64,000 nt of DNA from Acidobacteriota bacterium (GTDB taxonomy: Bacteria > Acidobacteriota > Blastocatellia > Pyrinomonadales > Pyrinomonadaceae): assembly GCA_019239425.1 (NCBI GenBank), contig JAFAZX010000103.1, positions 85,127 through 149,126 on the forward strand, in the 5' to 3' direction. Below the pieces are notes generated by a model, which was not told where the DNA came from, ran no database searches, and saw only the letters and a list, made by a program, of their open reading frames with translations. Made by a program: the position numbers and the translations under genes. The stretch's first letter is position 1. Every line of letters starts with the position of its first letter. Positions 36,911 to 46,600 of the stretch are shown in pieces.

Positions 36911-38092
36911 TCACCCCTGGGCGGCGCGCTCCGTGATGACGATGTTGTCGCGCGTGACCAGGACCTTCGCGCGGCGCCCGCGCTGATGCCCTTCCCGCAT
37001 GCTCTCGTCGCTGCTCGCGCAGTTGGCGATGCCGCGCGCGAACTCGCAGCCCGAAGGGTCTGCGATGCTCAGAACGTCCCGCGGCCCGAACTCGCGCTCG
37101 ACGCGCACGACGCCGGAGACCAACAGCGATGCCTTGCCGCGCAGGATGGCCTCGCGCGCCCCCTCGTTGACGACGACGCGCCCGCGCAGCACGGCCGCGT
37201 ATGCGATCCACCGCCGCTTGCCCGCCATGCGAGACGTAGGCACGAAAGCAGTCCCGACCTCTTCGCCCGCGAAGACGCGCGCCAGGGTGTCGGGCCGCCG
37301 GCCGTTGGCGATGACGGCGACGCAGCCCGCGCGCATCGCGATCTCGGCCGCTTCCAACTTCGTCAACATCCCGCCGCGCCCCGTCGCCGAAGGCCCCGAG
37401 GCCAGTGCGCGCAGCTCCGGCGTCACCTCCGCCACGTAAGGCAGAACCATCGACTCCTCGTCGCGCTCGAACGCGCAAGGCTCCCTGGGCGGGCTTGGCA
37501 CTAGCAGCCCGTCCACGTCAGAGAGCAGCACGAGCGCGTCCGAAGCCAGCTCGCTCGCGACGAGCGCCGCCAACCGGTCGTTGTCGCTGAAGACGCGCGC
37601 GCCGCCGCGCACGCACTCGAGCTCGGCGGTCGAGACCGTGTCGTTCTCGTTGACTACGGGGACGACGCCCAGCTTCAAGAGGCGCTCCATCGTCCTCTGC
37701 AGATTCGAATAACGGCGACGGTCTTTGAAGTCGTCCTCGGTCAGAAGCACCTGCGCGATCTTCACACCGTGCGCGCCGAACCGCACCTCGTACGCGTGCA
37801 TCAGAAGGCTCTGCCCGACGGCCGCGCAGGCCTGCCGCACGACCACGTCGCCGAGCCGCGCGCGCGCGAGTCCGAGTCGGCCCGCGCCCAAACCGACCGC
37901 GCCCGAAGAGACGAGCACGACGCCGCGCCCTTCGGCGCGCAGCCCCGCGAGATGGCGCACGAGCGGCGCGACGCGCTCGGAAGCGACTTCGCCGCCCAGG
38001 CCCGAGACGACGCTCGTCCCGAGCTTGACGACCGCGCGCCGCGCGTCGCGGAAGCGGCGAAGCCTCTCGGCCCGTAAGTCTTCGGCGTGCAT
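36911..38092 (-). CDS. proB: Glutamate 5-kinase with PUA domain
   Basis: RRAVVKLGTSVVSG; VLVSSGAVGLGAGRLGL; RQACAAVGQSLLMHAYE; VPVVNENDTVST; FSDNDRLAALVASELASDALVLLSDVDGLL; GRGGMLTKLEAAEIAMRAGCVAVIANG. Confidence 0.95.
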   Translation of the reverse strand: MHAEDLRAERLRRFRDARRAVVKLGTSVVSGLGGEVASERVAPLVRHLAGLRAEGRGVVLVSSGAVGLGAGRLGLARARLGDVVVRQACAAVGQSLLMHAYEVRFGAHGVKIAQVLLTEDDFKDRRRYSNLQRTMERLLKLGVVPVVNENDTVSTAELECVRGGARVFSDNDRLAALVASELASDALVLLSDVDGLLVPSPPREPCAFERDEESMVLPYVAEVTPELRALASGPSATGRGGMLTKLEAAEIAMRAGCVAVIANGRRPDTLARVFAGEEVGTAFVPTSRMAGKRRWIAYAAVLRGRVVVNEGAREAILRGKASLLVSGVVRVEREFGPRDVLSIADPSGCEFARGIANCASSDESMREGHQRGRRAKVLVTRDNIVITERAAQG

Positions 38093-38407
38093 GAAAAGTT
38101 CTCGGGGCGCCCTAACGCGAAAGGCCATCAAGCTGTCCGCTTTGATGGCCCGCCGGGTGAATCCTTTGTGCTCTGACAGGCCATCAAGTCTGAAGCCGGG
38201 ACGTAATAATGCTCGGCGGCACCGGCACGTTGACGGCGGCCTGAAGCGCGGGCACGGACTTGACGTCGGCGAATCTCATCAGTTTTCGAGGAGTTTGACT
38301 TGGCGCGTTGGCGACGCGCCGGGAGACGACCCGTTCACTCTACAACCAACGCCGCGCGCCGCATAATTTAAATTTTTTCTAGGCTTATAAAAATGATTGA
38401 GAGAGCC

Positions 38408-38502
38408 GGGTCAGTAACCCCCCCGCGGTAGCGGGGGGTGCTGTGTGATACGGCGCGCCCGTCTTGCACAATATCACCCGCTACCGCGGGGGGTACTGCC
38501 CG
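38408..38502. repeat. REPIN-like element, core CCCGCGGTAGCGGG, copy 1
   Basis: gtcagtaacccccccgcggtagcggggggtgc ... tatcacccgctaccgcggggggtactgcc; each arm is itself a hairpin. Confidence 0.8.
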
Positions 38503-38581
38503 CTATGGCGTCGGTCGCGCGGTCGCCTCGTGTTGTGTTATCAATGACGGAGAGATTTCCAGGACATGCAAGGGGTGCAGG

Positions 38582-39814
38582 ATGATTCGGCCGTCGAGTA
38601 GAACCGCGCAGTTCAGTTACGCCATCCGCAACATCGTCGGGGCCGCGGAGGAGCGCGAGCGCTCGGGCCGCTCCGTCATCTACCTCAACATCGGCGACCC
38701 GCAGGCTTACGGCTTCCGCCCGCCCGCGCACGTCGTCGAGGCCGCCGCCCGCGCCGTCAGCGAGCGCTTCACCGGCTACGAGCATTCGTCGGGCCTGAAG
38801 GAGGCGCGCGAGGCGGTCGCGCGCTACGCCACGGCGCTCGGCGCCGAGACCGCGCCCGCGGAGGTCTTGATGACGGCCGGCGCGTCCGAGGCCGCAGACC
38901 TCCTGCTGACGGCCCTGGTCGAAGAGGGCGAAGAGGTGCTCGTCCCCGCGCCCGGCTACCCGCTCTACCCGGCCATCCTCAAGCGGCTCGGCGCGCGACC
39001 GCGCTACTACACGCTCGACCCGCGCGCGGGCTGGCTGCCCTCGCCCGAAGAGGTCGAGTCTCTAATTGGCGAGCGCACGCGCGCCATCGTCCTCATCAAC
39101 CCGAACAACCCGACCGGCTCGATCACCGACGACGAGACGACCCGCAGACTTTTAAGGATCGCGGAGCGGCGCGGGCTGCTCGTCATCGCCGACGAGGTCT
39201 ACCGCGAACTCTGCTTCGGGGACGCGCCCGCGCCGGCCTCGGCGCTCGCGGCCGGTTCGGACGCGGCGGTCGTCACGCTGGAGAGCCTCTCGAAGACGCA
39301 TATGGTGCCGGGCTGGCGCGTGGGCTGGATGCGCTTCACGAACGCGGGCCGGATGCCTGAACTCGCGCGCGCCGTCCACCGCCTCGCGAGCGGGCGGCTC
39401 TGCTCGCCCACGCCCGCGCAGTACGCCGTGCGCCCCGCGCTCGAAGGCGACCGCGCGTTCCTCGACGACTTCATGCGCGAGATCAGAAGGCGGCGCGACT
39501 TCGTCCTGACTTCCGTCGCCAACGTCGAAGGCCTCTCGTGCGTCGAGCCGGCGGCGGCCTTCTACGCGATGATCCGCGCGGACGACCCCGAGCACCGCCC
39601 GGACGAGCGCTTCGTGCTCGACCTGCTCAAAGAGACGGGCGTGCTCGTCGTCCACGGCTCGGGCTTCGGCGCAGACCCCGCGTCGTGCCACTTCCGCCTC
39701 GTCTACCTCCCCGACGTGGACGTACTGGCCGATGTCTTCCGACGCGTCGCCTCCTTCATGCACGCAAAGACGATTAACCACAGAGACACAGAGGCACAGC
39801 TTGTTGAAGGCTAA
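38582..39814 (+). CDS. Pyridoxal-phosphate aminotransferase class I/II (alanine aminotransferase AlaA-like)
   Basis: MIRPSSRTAQFSYAIRNIVGAAEERERSGRSVIYLNIGDPQAYGFRPPAHVVEA; LINPNNPTGSITDDE; LVIADEVYRELCFGD; TLESLSKTHMVPGWRVGWM. ATG at 38582 rather than 38438. Confidence 0.9.
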   Translation: MIRPSSRTAQFSYAIRNIVGAAEERERSGRSVIYLNIGDPQAYGFRPPAHVVEAAARAVSERFTGYEHSSGLKEAREAVARYATALGAETAPAEVLMTAGASEAADLLLTALVEEGEEVLVPAPGYPLYPAILKRLGARPRYYTLDPRAGWLPSPEEVESLIGERTRAIVLINPNNPTGSITDDETTRRLLRIAERRGLLVIADEVYRELCFGDAPAPASALAAGSDAAVVTLESLSKTHMVPGWRVGWMRFTNAGRMPELARAVHRLASGRLCSPTPAQYAVRPALEGDRAFLDDFMREIRRRRDFVLTSVANVEGLSCVEPAAAFYAMIRADDPEHRPDERFVLDLLKETGVLVVHGSGFGADPASCHFRLVYLPDVDVLADVFRRVASFMHAKTINHRDTEAQLVEG

Positions 39815-39860
39815 AGATTAGGCTGTATCTTAGCTGTGTCTCTGTGCCTCTGTGGTGAAG
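39774..39860. repeat. ACCACAGAGACACAGA family, copy 5, overlapping the aminotransferase 3' end
   Basis: ttaaccacagagacacagaggcacagctt ... agctgtgtctctgtgcctctgtggtgaa. Confidence 0.9.
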
Positions 39861-39879
39861 TCCTTCTGAAGTACACTCA

Positions 39880-40599
39880 ATGCATCGCGAATATCAACGC
39901 TGGCACAGCCCCAGCCTCGACCGTGACATGGAGCTGCTCGTCGTCGGCCACGCGGGCGCGCCCGTGCTCGTCTTCCCGACCTCGAAGGGGAAGTTCTACG
40001 AGTGGGAAGACCGAGGGATGCTGGGGCTTCTGCGCCGGCAGGTCGAAGAGGGGTGGCTCCAGTTCTACTGCGTGGACAGCGTGGACGCCGAGAGCTGGTA
40101 CTGCCGCCGGGCGCACCCGGGCGCGCGCGCGTACCGGCAGACGCAGTACGACCGTTATCTCTCCCAGGAAGTCCTGCCGCTCGTCCGGCACCGGAATTCG
40201 AATCGTTTCCTCATGACCGTCGGCGCGAGCTTCGGCGCGTACCACGCGATGAGCTTCGGGCTCAAGCACCCGGAGGCCGTCCGCCGCGTCATCGGCCTGA
40301 GCGGCGTCTACGACATACGCCGCTGGGCCGGCGGCTTCGAGGGCGAGCACGTCTACCTCAACAACCCCGTCCAGTTCGTCGAAGGCGAGCACGACCCGAA
40401 CCGCCTCTCGCTCCTTCACAGCATGGACATCATCATGGCCTCGGGGCGCGAAGACCCTCTCATCGGCAGCGCCCGCGAGATGTCCCGCGTCCTCTGGTCG
40501 AAAGGCATTGGCAACGCCCTGCGCGAATGGGACGGCTGGGCGCACGACTGGGACTACTGGCGCCGCATGCTGACGCTCTACATCGACGGGCACGATTGA
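39880..40599 (+). CDS. Alpha/beta-hydrolase, putative esterase
   Basis: MHREYQRWHSPSLDRDMELLVVGHAGAPVLVFPTSKGKFYEWEDRGM; nucleophile elbow GASFG; DGWAHDWDYW with probable catalytic His. Confidence 0.85.
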   Translation: MHREYQRWHSPSLDRDMELLVVGHAGAPVLVFPTSKGKFYEWEDRGMLGLLRRQVEEGWLQFYCVDSVDAESWYCRRAHPGARAYRQTQYDRYLSQEVLPLVRHRNSNRFLMTVGASFGAYHAMSFGLKHPEAVRRVIGLSGVYDIRRWAGGFEGEHVYLNNPVQFVEGEHDPNRLSLLHSMDIIMASGREDPLIGSAREMSRVLWSKGIGNALREWDGWAHDWDYWRRMLTLYIDGHD

Positions 40600-40601
40600 A
40601 A

Positions 40602-40682
40602 GAAAGGATGAAGGCGGAAGGATGAAGGATGAAGGTCAGGCCCTCTTCCCTTCATCCTTCATCCTTCCGCCTTCATCCTTTC
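40602..40682. repeat. 34-bp perfect inverted repeat of GGATGAA words between convergent genes
   Basis: gaaaggatgaaggcggaaggatgaaggatgaagg (40602-40635) and exact reverse complement (40649-40682); GH5 stop lies in the right arm. Confidence 0.93.
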
Positions 40683-42598
40683 CTCTTCCGGCTCTTCTCT
40701 AAATCCTTACCTGTAGATTTGATTATCTTCCACGTGCTCAGGTCGGAGTCGAAGACGCTGTTGAGGCCCTGCTCTTCCATGGGCGGGTCGCCGGTGTAGT
40801 CGTCGCCTTCCTTCCAGAAGGTCTGCCCTTTGACGGGGCGCGCGCCGCCGCCGAAGGCCCAGAAGTTCGCGCCGGCGACGTGGCCGCCCGCGGCGGCCTG
40901 GCGCGTGAGCACGTCGAAGACTTTGGCGTAGAGGCCGTCGCGCAGGGTGGTCGGGGCCGCGGGGTCGAAGGAGTGCCCGTCGCGCGGGAGTCCGAACTCT
41001 TCGAGGACGAGCGGCTTGCCCAGCTTCTCGGCGACGCGCAGGTGCTCTTCGACGTAGGCGAGCGTCTTCTCGACGACGCCCGCGTAGTCGGCCGCGACCT
41101 CCTCGCCCTTGAACCAGCCCCAGTTCTTCGGCCAGATGTGGATGGTCAGGTAGTCGATGTTCGGGTCGTCGTGTATCTCTTCGAAGAGCTTGAGGTCGTC
41201 GGTGCCCATGCGCCCCTCGTGGCCGACGACGACGAGGTGGTTCCTGTCCTTCGACTTAATCATCGCCGCCGCGTCGGCGACCCAGCGCCTGTATGCCTCG
41301 GCCGCCGCGGGCCGCATCGGGCGCGGCTCGTTCGCCAGTTCCCAGGCCATGATGGCGGGGTCTTCGGCGTACTTACGTTTGCTGTACCTGTTGACTCTGT
41401 CCAGCAGAAAGTTGACCTGCTTGGCGTACGCGGCGGTGCAGGGCGCGCAGCCGTAGAACTGCGAGACCACGTCGCGCTGCTCGTCCCAGTTGAGCTTGCG
41501 CGTCCACATCTCCTCGGGCACCTTGCCGTTCCAGATGAGGTACTGCTGGAAGCCGCCGCTCCACTCCCAGTTGTTGCTGAGGAAGACGACGGCCTTGAGT
41601 CCGCGCTTGCCCATCTCGTAGAGGACGAGGTCGAGGCCGTCGAGCACCGACTCGTCGAACTCGCCCTGTGCGGGCTGGAGCGGCGGCCCGACGCGCCGGA
41701 CGCCGTTAATCAGCCCCGCGCCCTCCGCCCCTGCGAGCAGACGCAGGTTCGTCACGCCGTTCGCCTTCAGGAAGTCCAGCTCCCTGCGCAGACGTTCGGC
41801 CCCGCGCCTCTCGTCCTTCATTAAACCGAGCAGGCTCCCGTACCAGTAGTTCGCGCCGACGTAGTAGTAGGGTTTGTCTTTCAGATAAAGCTGGTGCCCC
41901 TTGACCGTCACGAACGAGGGCCTGGCCGACGCGCGCGCCGGGGACGTCAACGACGAGGCGCCCGCCAACGCCAACAGCAGAGCCGCCCTCACGCCGTCGC
42001 GCCCGCGCCCCGTGAAGAAGTCGCGCGCCGCCGCGAGCATCTTGCGGATGCGCCCGAAGACCTTCGGCATCAGCCAGAAGAAGAGGACGAGGAACGCGGC
42101 CACAAAGAAGAGCGCGACCAGGGGCGCGACGACCGACAGCACCGCGCCGCCTATCGCGACGACGTCCTCGACGACCGAGAGAACCCAGTTCGACACGGGC
42201 TCCGGGCTCAGGTTGGCCGCCGCGCGCACCGTCGCCTTCGTCCCGTGCGAAGAGAGCGCGACGCCCCCGCCCAAAAGGAACGCCAGCACCTGCACGGTCG
42301 GGTCGAGCTCGTTCGTCGCGGCGTACGCCAGCACCGCGCCCGCCGGCACGCGGATGAACGTGTGCACCGCGTCCCAGACGGTGTCGACGTACGGCACCTT
42401 GTCGGCGAAGAACTCGACGCAGTAGAGGCCGACGGCGACGCCGATGATCCACCAGTTGTCGAGCGCGTGCAGCCCGCCCGGCAGGCGCACCAGCTTGAAG
42501 TGCTCCAACAGCCCGAGCACCGCCACGGTCGCGTACAGGTTGATGCCCGAAGTCCAAGCCGCGCCGGCCGCGAGGCCGAGGATTTGAATCAGGTTCAT
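40673..42598 (-). CDS. In-frame fusion: N-terminal DUF4126 membrane domain plus C-terminal GH5 endo-beta-mannanase-like domain
   Basis: MNLIQILGLAAGAAWTSGINLYATVAVLGLLEHFKLVRLPGG...WIIGVAVGLYCVEFFADKVPYVDTVWD (DUF4126); after about 200 aa VRAALLLALAGASSLTSPARASARPSFVTVKGHQLYLKDKPYYYVGANYWYGSLLG...IMAWELANEPRP...LVLEEFGLP (GH5). Confidence 0.82.
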   Translation of the reverse strand: MNLIQILGLAAGAAWTSGINLYATVAVLGLLEHFKLVRLPGGLHALDNWWIIGVAVGLYCVEFFADKVPYVDTVWDAVHTFIRVPAGAVLAYAATNELDPTVQVLAFLLGGGVALSSHGTKATVRAAANLSPEPVSNWVLSVVEDVVAIGGAVLSVVAPLVALFFVAAFLVLFFWLMPKVFGRIRKMLAAARDFFTGRGRDGVRAALLLALAGASSLTSPARASARPSFVTVKGHQLYLKDKPYYYVGANYWYGSLLGLMKDERRGAERLRRELDFLKANGVTNLRLLAGAEGAGLINGVRRVGPPLQPAQGEFDESVLDGLDLVLYEMGKRGLKAVVFLSNNWEWSGGFQQYLIWNGKVPEEMWTRKLNWDEQRDVVSQFYGCAPCTAAYAKQVNFLLDRVNRYSKRKYAEDPAIMAWELANEPRPMRPAAAEAYRRWVADAAAMIKSKDRNHLVVVGHEGRMGTDDLKLFEEIHDDPNIDYLTIHIWPKNWGWFKGEEVAADYAGVVEKTLAYVEEHLRVAEKLGKPLVLEEFGLPRDGHSFDPAAPTTLRDGLYAKVFDVLTRQAAAGGHVAGANFWAFGGGARPVKGQTFWKEGDDYTGDPPMEEQGLNSVFDSDLSTWKIIKSTGKDLEKSRKRKG

Positions 42599-42693
42599 GG
42601 GTGTTGGGTGCTGGGTGCTGGGTGTTAGGTGTTGGGTGTTAGGTGCTGGGTTCTGAGTTTTGGTTTTAACCAGCACCCAGCACCCAGCACCCC
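42599..42693. repeat. Palindrome of GGGTGCT/GGGTGTT words
   Basis: gtgttgggtgctgggtgctgggtgtt...tggttttaaccagcacccagcacccagcacccc. Confidence 0.85.
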
Positions 42694-43572
42694 TCAGTGG
42701 CTCATCGCGTAGACGACGACGTTGATGCCGACCTTGTAGGCGGCGAGGCCGTACTTGACTGGGTAGCGCGGGTCGTTGATCCACTCCCAGGCGTCGCCGA
42801 GGTCGGAGTTGCGCGAGAAGAAGGCGACGAGGCGCCCGCGCTTGTCCTCGATGCCCATGTAGTAGGGCGTGACGCCGCCCTTCTCCGACGTGACGCCGCG
42901 CATCGCGTTGTAGATGTTCGGCACCTGCACGGCCTCCGTGATGTCGAGGTAGGAGTGGAAGATGGGGTGCGTGAGCGGCAGCTCCTTCGGCTCCAAATCG
43001 GGGAAGACCTTCTTCATCTGCTCGACGACGTTGTCCCACTCGGCCGTGCCCCAGAAGTCGTCGAAGAACATGAAGCCGCCGCGCGCGACGTACTCGCGCA
43101 GCCGCGCCGCCTCCTCCTCGTTCAGCTCAAGGTAGCCGGGCTCGACGAAGTAGATGAGCGGGTAGTCGAACAGCTTCTCGTCCATGATCTCGACCTGCAC
43201 GGGGCGCTGGGAGACGTTGAGGTTCGTGCCCGCCCACTCGCGCAACCCGACGCTGAAGTGGTCGTCGGCCTCGGGGAAGTCGGTCGCCCAAGACCCGCCC
43301 CAACGTCTGCCGTACCCCGAGGGCGAGCGGTAGATGGTGCGAGTGAAGATGAACTCGCCCGTCGGCTCCGAAGCGCCCGCGCGCCCCATCTGCGTCGGCT
43401 CCTGCGCGCGCGGCGCGCGGCGGCGCGGGCTCACCGTGCCGAAGGGGGGCAGGCCGCCGAAGGGCGAGCCGGACTGGACTTGCGGCCCCGTTTCGGGAGG
43501 CATCTGCGCCCTCACGGGGAAGAGCGCCAGCGCGACGAGCAGCAGAGGGAGCCCCGCGCGCAGCCGTCTCAA
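42694..43572 (-). CDS. DUF4159 domain-containing secreted protein
   Basis: FTRTIYRSPSGYGRRWGGSWATDFPEADDHFSVGLREWAGTNLN; YPLIYFVEPGYLELNEEEAARLREYVARGGFMFFDDFWG. Track ORF starts at TTG 43593 within an A/T repeat; TTG 43572 gives a clean signal peptide. Confidence 0.85.
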   Translation of the reverse strand: MRRLRAGLPLLLVALALFPVRAQMPPETGPQVQSGSPFGGLPPFGTVSPRRRAPRAQEPTQMGRAGASEPTGEFIFTRTIYRSPSGYGRRWGGSWATDFPEADDHFSVGLREWAGTNLNVSQRPVQVEIMDEKLFDYPLIYFVEPGYLELNEEEAARLREYVARGGFMFFDDFWGTAEWDNVVEQMKKVFPDLEPKELPLTHPIFHSYLDITEAVQVPNIYNAMRGVTSEKGGVTPYYMGIEDKRGRLVAFFSRNSDLGDAWEWINDPRYPVKYGLAAYKVGINVVVYAMSH

Positions 43573-43603
43573 ATTTGAAATTTCAAATCTCAAATTTCAA
43601 ATC
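43568..43603. repeat. AAATTTGAAATTT palindromic repeat, copy 2
   Basis: tctcaaatttgaaatttcaaatctcaaatttcaaat. Confidence 0.75.
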
Positions 43604-43608
43604 CCCCT

Positions 43609-46600
43609 TCACCTCCGGCCGCCCTGCGAGAGACGGCGGTAGTACTCTTCGACCGACTTGCGGTAGCGGCCGGGCGCGGCGCCCTCGTCGCCGAGCCGCA
43701 GGTTCGTGCGGCCGAGCTGCTCGCGCAGCCGCTTGCTCAGCTCAAGCTCAAGCTGCCGCAGAGGGTCTATGACCGCGGCCTTGAGCGACGCGGCGGTCTG
43801 CGCCTCGCCCTCCATGCTTCCGTCGGCGATGCCGCGCAACCGTTCGATGACCCCGCCGAGTTCCCTGCCCCCCGAACTGCCGCCCCACTCGCGGCGCAGG
43901 CCCTCGGCGTCGCGCAGGCGCTCGCGCAGTTCCGAGGCGAGCTGGCGCGCGTCGTCCGTGCCCGTGCCGGAGATGACGTCGCCGCCGCGTCCGCCGCCGC
44001 CACCACCGCCGCCGGACTGTTGCGCAGACTGCTGCGAGCGCGAGCCCTTCTGCCCGCCCTGCCCCTGCTGCCCGAGCTGCGACTGTTGAGAAGACTGCTC
44101 ACTTCCTTGCTGCCCCTGACGGCCTCCCGCCTGCCGTCCTCCCTGCGACTGTTGCTGCCCGCCCTGCGACTGCTGCCGCTGACCGCGGCCCTCGCGGCGC
44201 GAGCGTTCTTCGAGCTTGCGGCGCAGAGAGTCGAGGTCGTCCGCGAGCTGGCGCGTGCGGTCGAGCGCCTCTTCGGCCCCGTTGCCGGATGACTGACGCC
44301 CGGCCGCGGCCTCCGCCTCCTGCAGGCGCTCGGACATCTCGCCCAGGCCCTGCTGCGCCGCGCGCCCCGCTTCGCGCGCGGACTCGGGCCTCCCCTGTTC
44401 GGCGCCGCGCGAGCCCTCGCGTACGCGCTCGGCCACGCGGTTACGCCGGAGCGCGTCGGCCGCCTCGCTCAGACGGCGGGCCGCCGCCTGCTGCTTGCCC
44501 TCGCCGAGCGAGCGCGCCGTCTGGCGCACGTCCTCTTCGAGGTTGTTGACCGAGTCGGCCAGGGCCTGCTCGCGCTCGGCCAGGCGCTCGCGCGCCCCGC
44601 GCGAAGACTCCTCCCCCTGCTGCCCCTGTTGAGAACCTTGAGGGCCGCGGCGCGCGAGCTGTTCCGCCTCGCGCGAGAGTTCGCGCTGTCGCGCCGCCGC
44701 CTCGGCCGCGCGCTGACGCAGGTTGCCAATCTCCTGCTGCTGCCCCTGCTGCCCCGCAGACCCGCCGCCTCTCATCTGTTGCAGACGGCGTTGCGCCTGC
44801 CGCATCCGTTCGAGCGCGCGCTCGCCCTGCGCGATTGAGTCCTGCTGGCCGCCCTTCGAAGAGGACTGCGCGCGTTGCAGGTCGTCGGCCGCCTGATCCA
44901 TCTGACGGCTCAGCTCCTGCATCCTCGCGTCGCGCCGCTCGCGCGAGAGTCTTTCGAGTTCGCGCGCGGCCCTGCGCGCCTCCTCGACCATGTCCTGCTG
45001 CTGCCGCTCGCTGCCACCGCCGCTGCTGTTGCGCGGCTGCCCCTGTTGGGCCTGCTGCCGCCTGCGCTGCTCTTCGAGCGCGCGCTCCTGCCTGCGCGCG
45101 AGTTCTTCCAGACGCCGCTCGGCCTCGGACTTCGCCTGCTCCTGCCGCTGCCTCTGCTCCCGGTTGAGCGTCTCGTACTGGTTCTTCATCTTGTCGAGTT
45201 CGAGCTCCATCAGGTCGGAAAGCTCCCTCGACTCGCGCCCGCCGCCCCCGCCGCCGCTCTGGTTGCCGAAGGCGACCTGCATCTCCCGGACGATGGCGTC
45301 GGCCGAGAGCAGGCGCTGCAGCGCGCGCTGCTCGGGCGGCAGGGCGTCGCGGCCCGCCTGCTTACGCAGAGGGGGCGGCGCGCCCTCCATCTCGCGCGCG
45401 GCCGCGCGCAGGTCTTCGGCCATGCGCGAAAGCTCCTCGCGCCCCTCCAACTGCTCGCCCATGCGCCGCCGCACGCGCTCGAGGAATTCGAGCGTGTCGG
45501 CCTTCAACTTCTCCTGTCCCCCTGCGACGGCCTCGTAGCCGTCCGCGCGCTCCTGCGGCGTGTAGCGCTGCCCCTCGCGCATCAAGCGGTGCGTCGCGGC
45601 GATCAGCTCCTTCTGCCGGCGCGTCAAGGCGTTCTGATCCTGGTCGGCGCCCTCGCCCTGCCCGCCGCCGCCCTGCTGCTGCTGCGACTGCGACTGCTTG
45701 TACTGCATCTCGAACGGTTTGACTTCGATGAAGTAGATGTCGCTCGTCGTCTCGTTCGAGGCGTCGCGCGCCTTCGCGTAGTAGGAGATGAAGTCGCCGG
45801 GCTTGAGCTTGAACTCTTCGATGAAGAAGGTGTGCGTGCCCGTCAAGCTCCGCGCCGCGTCGCGGCTGAGGTCTTGCAGGTTGACCTTCTGCTCCTCGCC
45901 CCCGTTGACCGAGAAGAAGAGCTCGATGCTCGCGACGCCGAAGTCGTCCTCGGCGCGCGCCTGCGTGAAGACCTCTTCGAGGTTCGTCGCCTTCGTGTCT
46001 CTGCCGGGGCGTTCGAACGAGACGGTCGGCGGCGTGTCTTCGAGCGCCGTCACGTCGAACTCGTTCGAGCCGCGGTAAGTCTCGCCGTCGAGGCTCGTCA
46101 GCTCGACGAAGTAGCTCGTGTCGCCCGTCACCGTCAGCGCGCCGACGAAGTCCGACCCGGCGGCCTTCATCTCAGCCTTGCGCCCGTCCGCGAAGACGAT
46201 GCGCGCCGCGCGCGCCCTGCCCGAGAGGCGCGCCGTCACGGTCACGACCGTCCCCTTCAAAGCCGCCACGTCGCCGCCGTCTTCGACCGCCTTCGCGGGC
46301 AGGCGCGAGAAGGCCGGGAAGTTGAGGACGAGGTCGAGCTGTTTGACGAACGGCAGGTCTACGACTTCGAGCTTGAAGACCTCGGAACGGACGCCCTCGG
46401 ACTCGACGAAGTACTCGGCCGACTCCTGCACGTTGGGCAGGGAGAGCTGGAACTCGCCGCGCGCCTTCGCCTGCTCCATCGCCTGCCCCTGCCAGGCGTC
46501 CTCGCCCGCGCCGGCCGCGCGCGTAAACAGCGAAGCCATCTCCGCGTCGAAGCCCGCGAGCGCCGCCTTGATCTCCTGGTCAGAACCCTTCGGCACGCGC

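Noticed and set aside
40673-43039. 788-aa form of the DUF4126-GH5 ORF
   Set aside because: N-terminal part is out-of-frame DUF4159 sequence plus the GGGTGCT repeat; ATG at 42598 starts the real DUF4126 domain.
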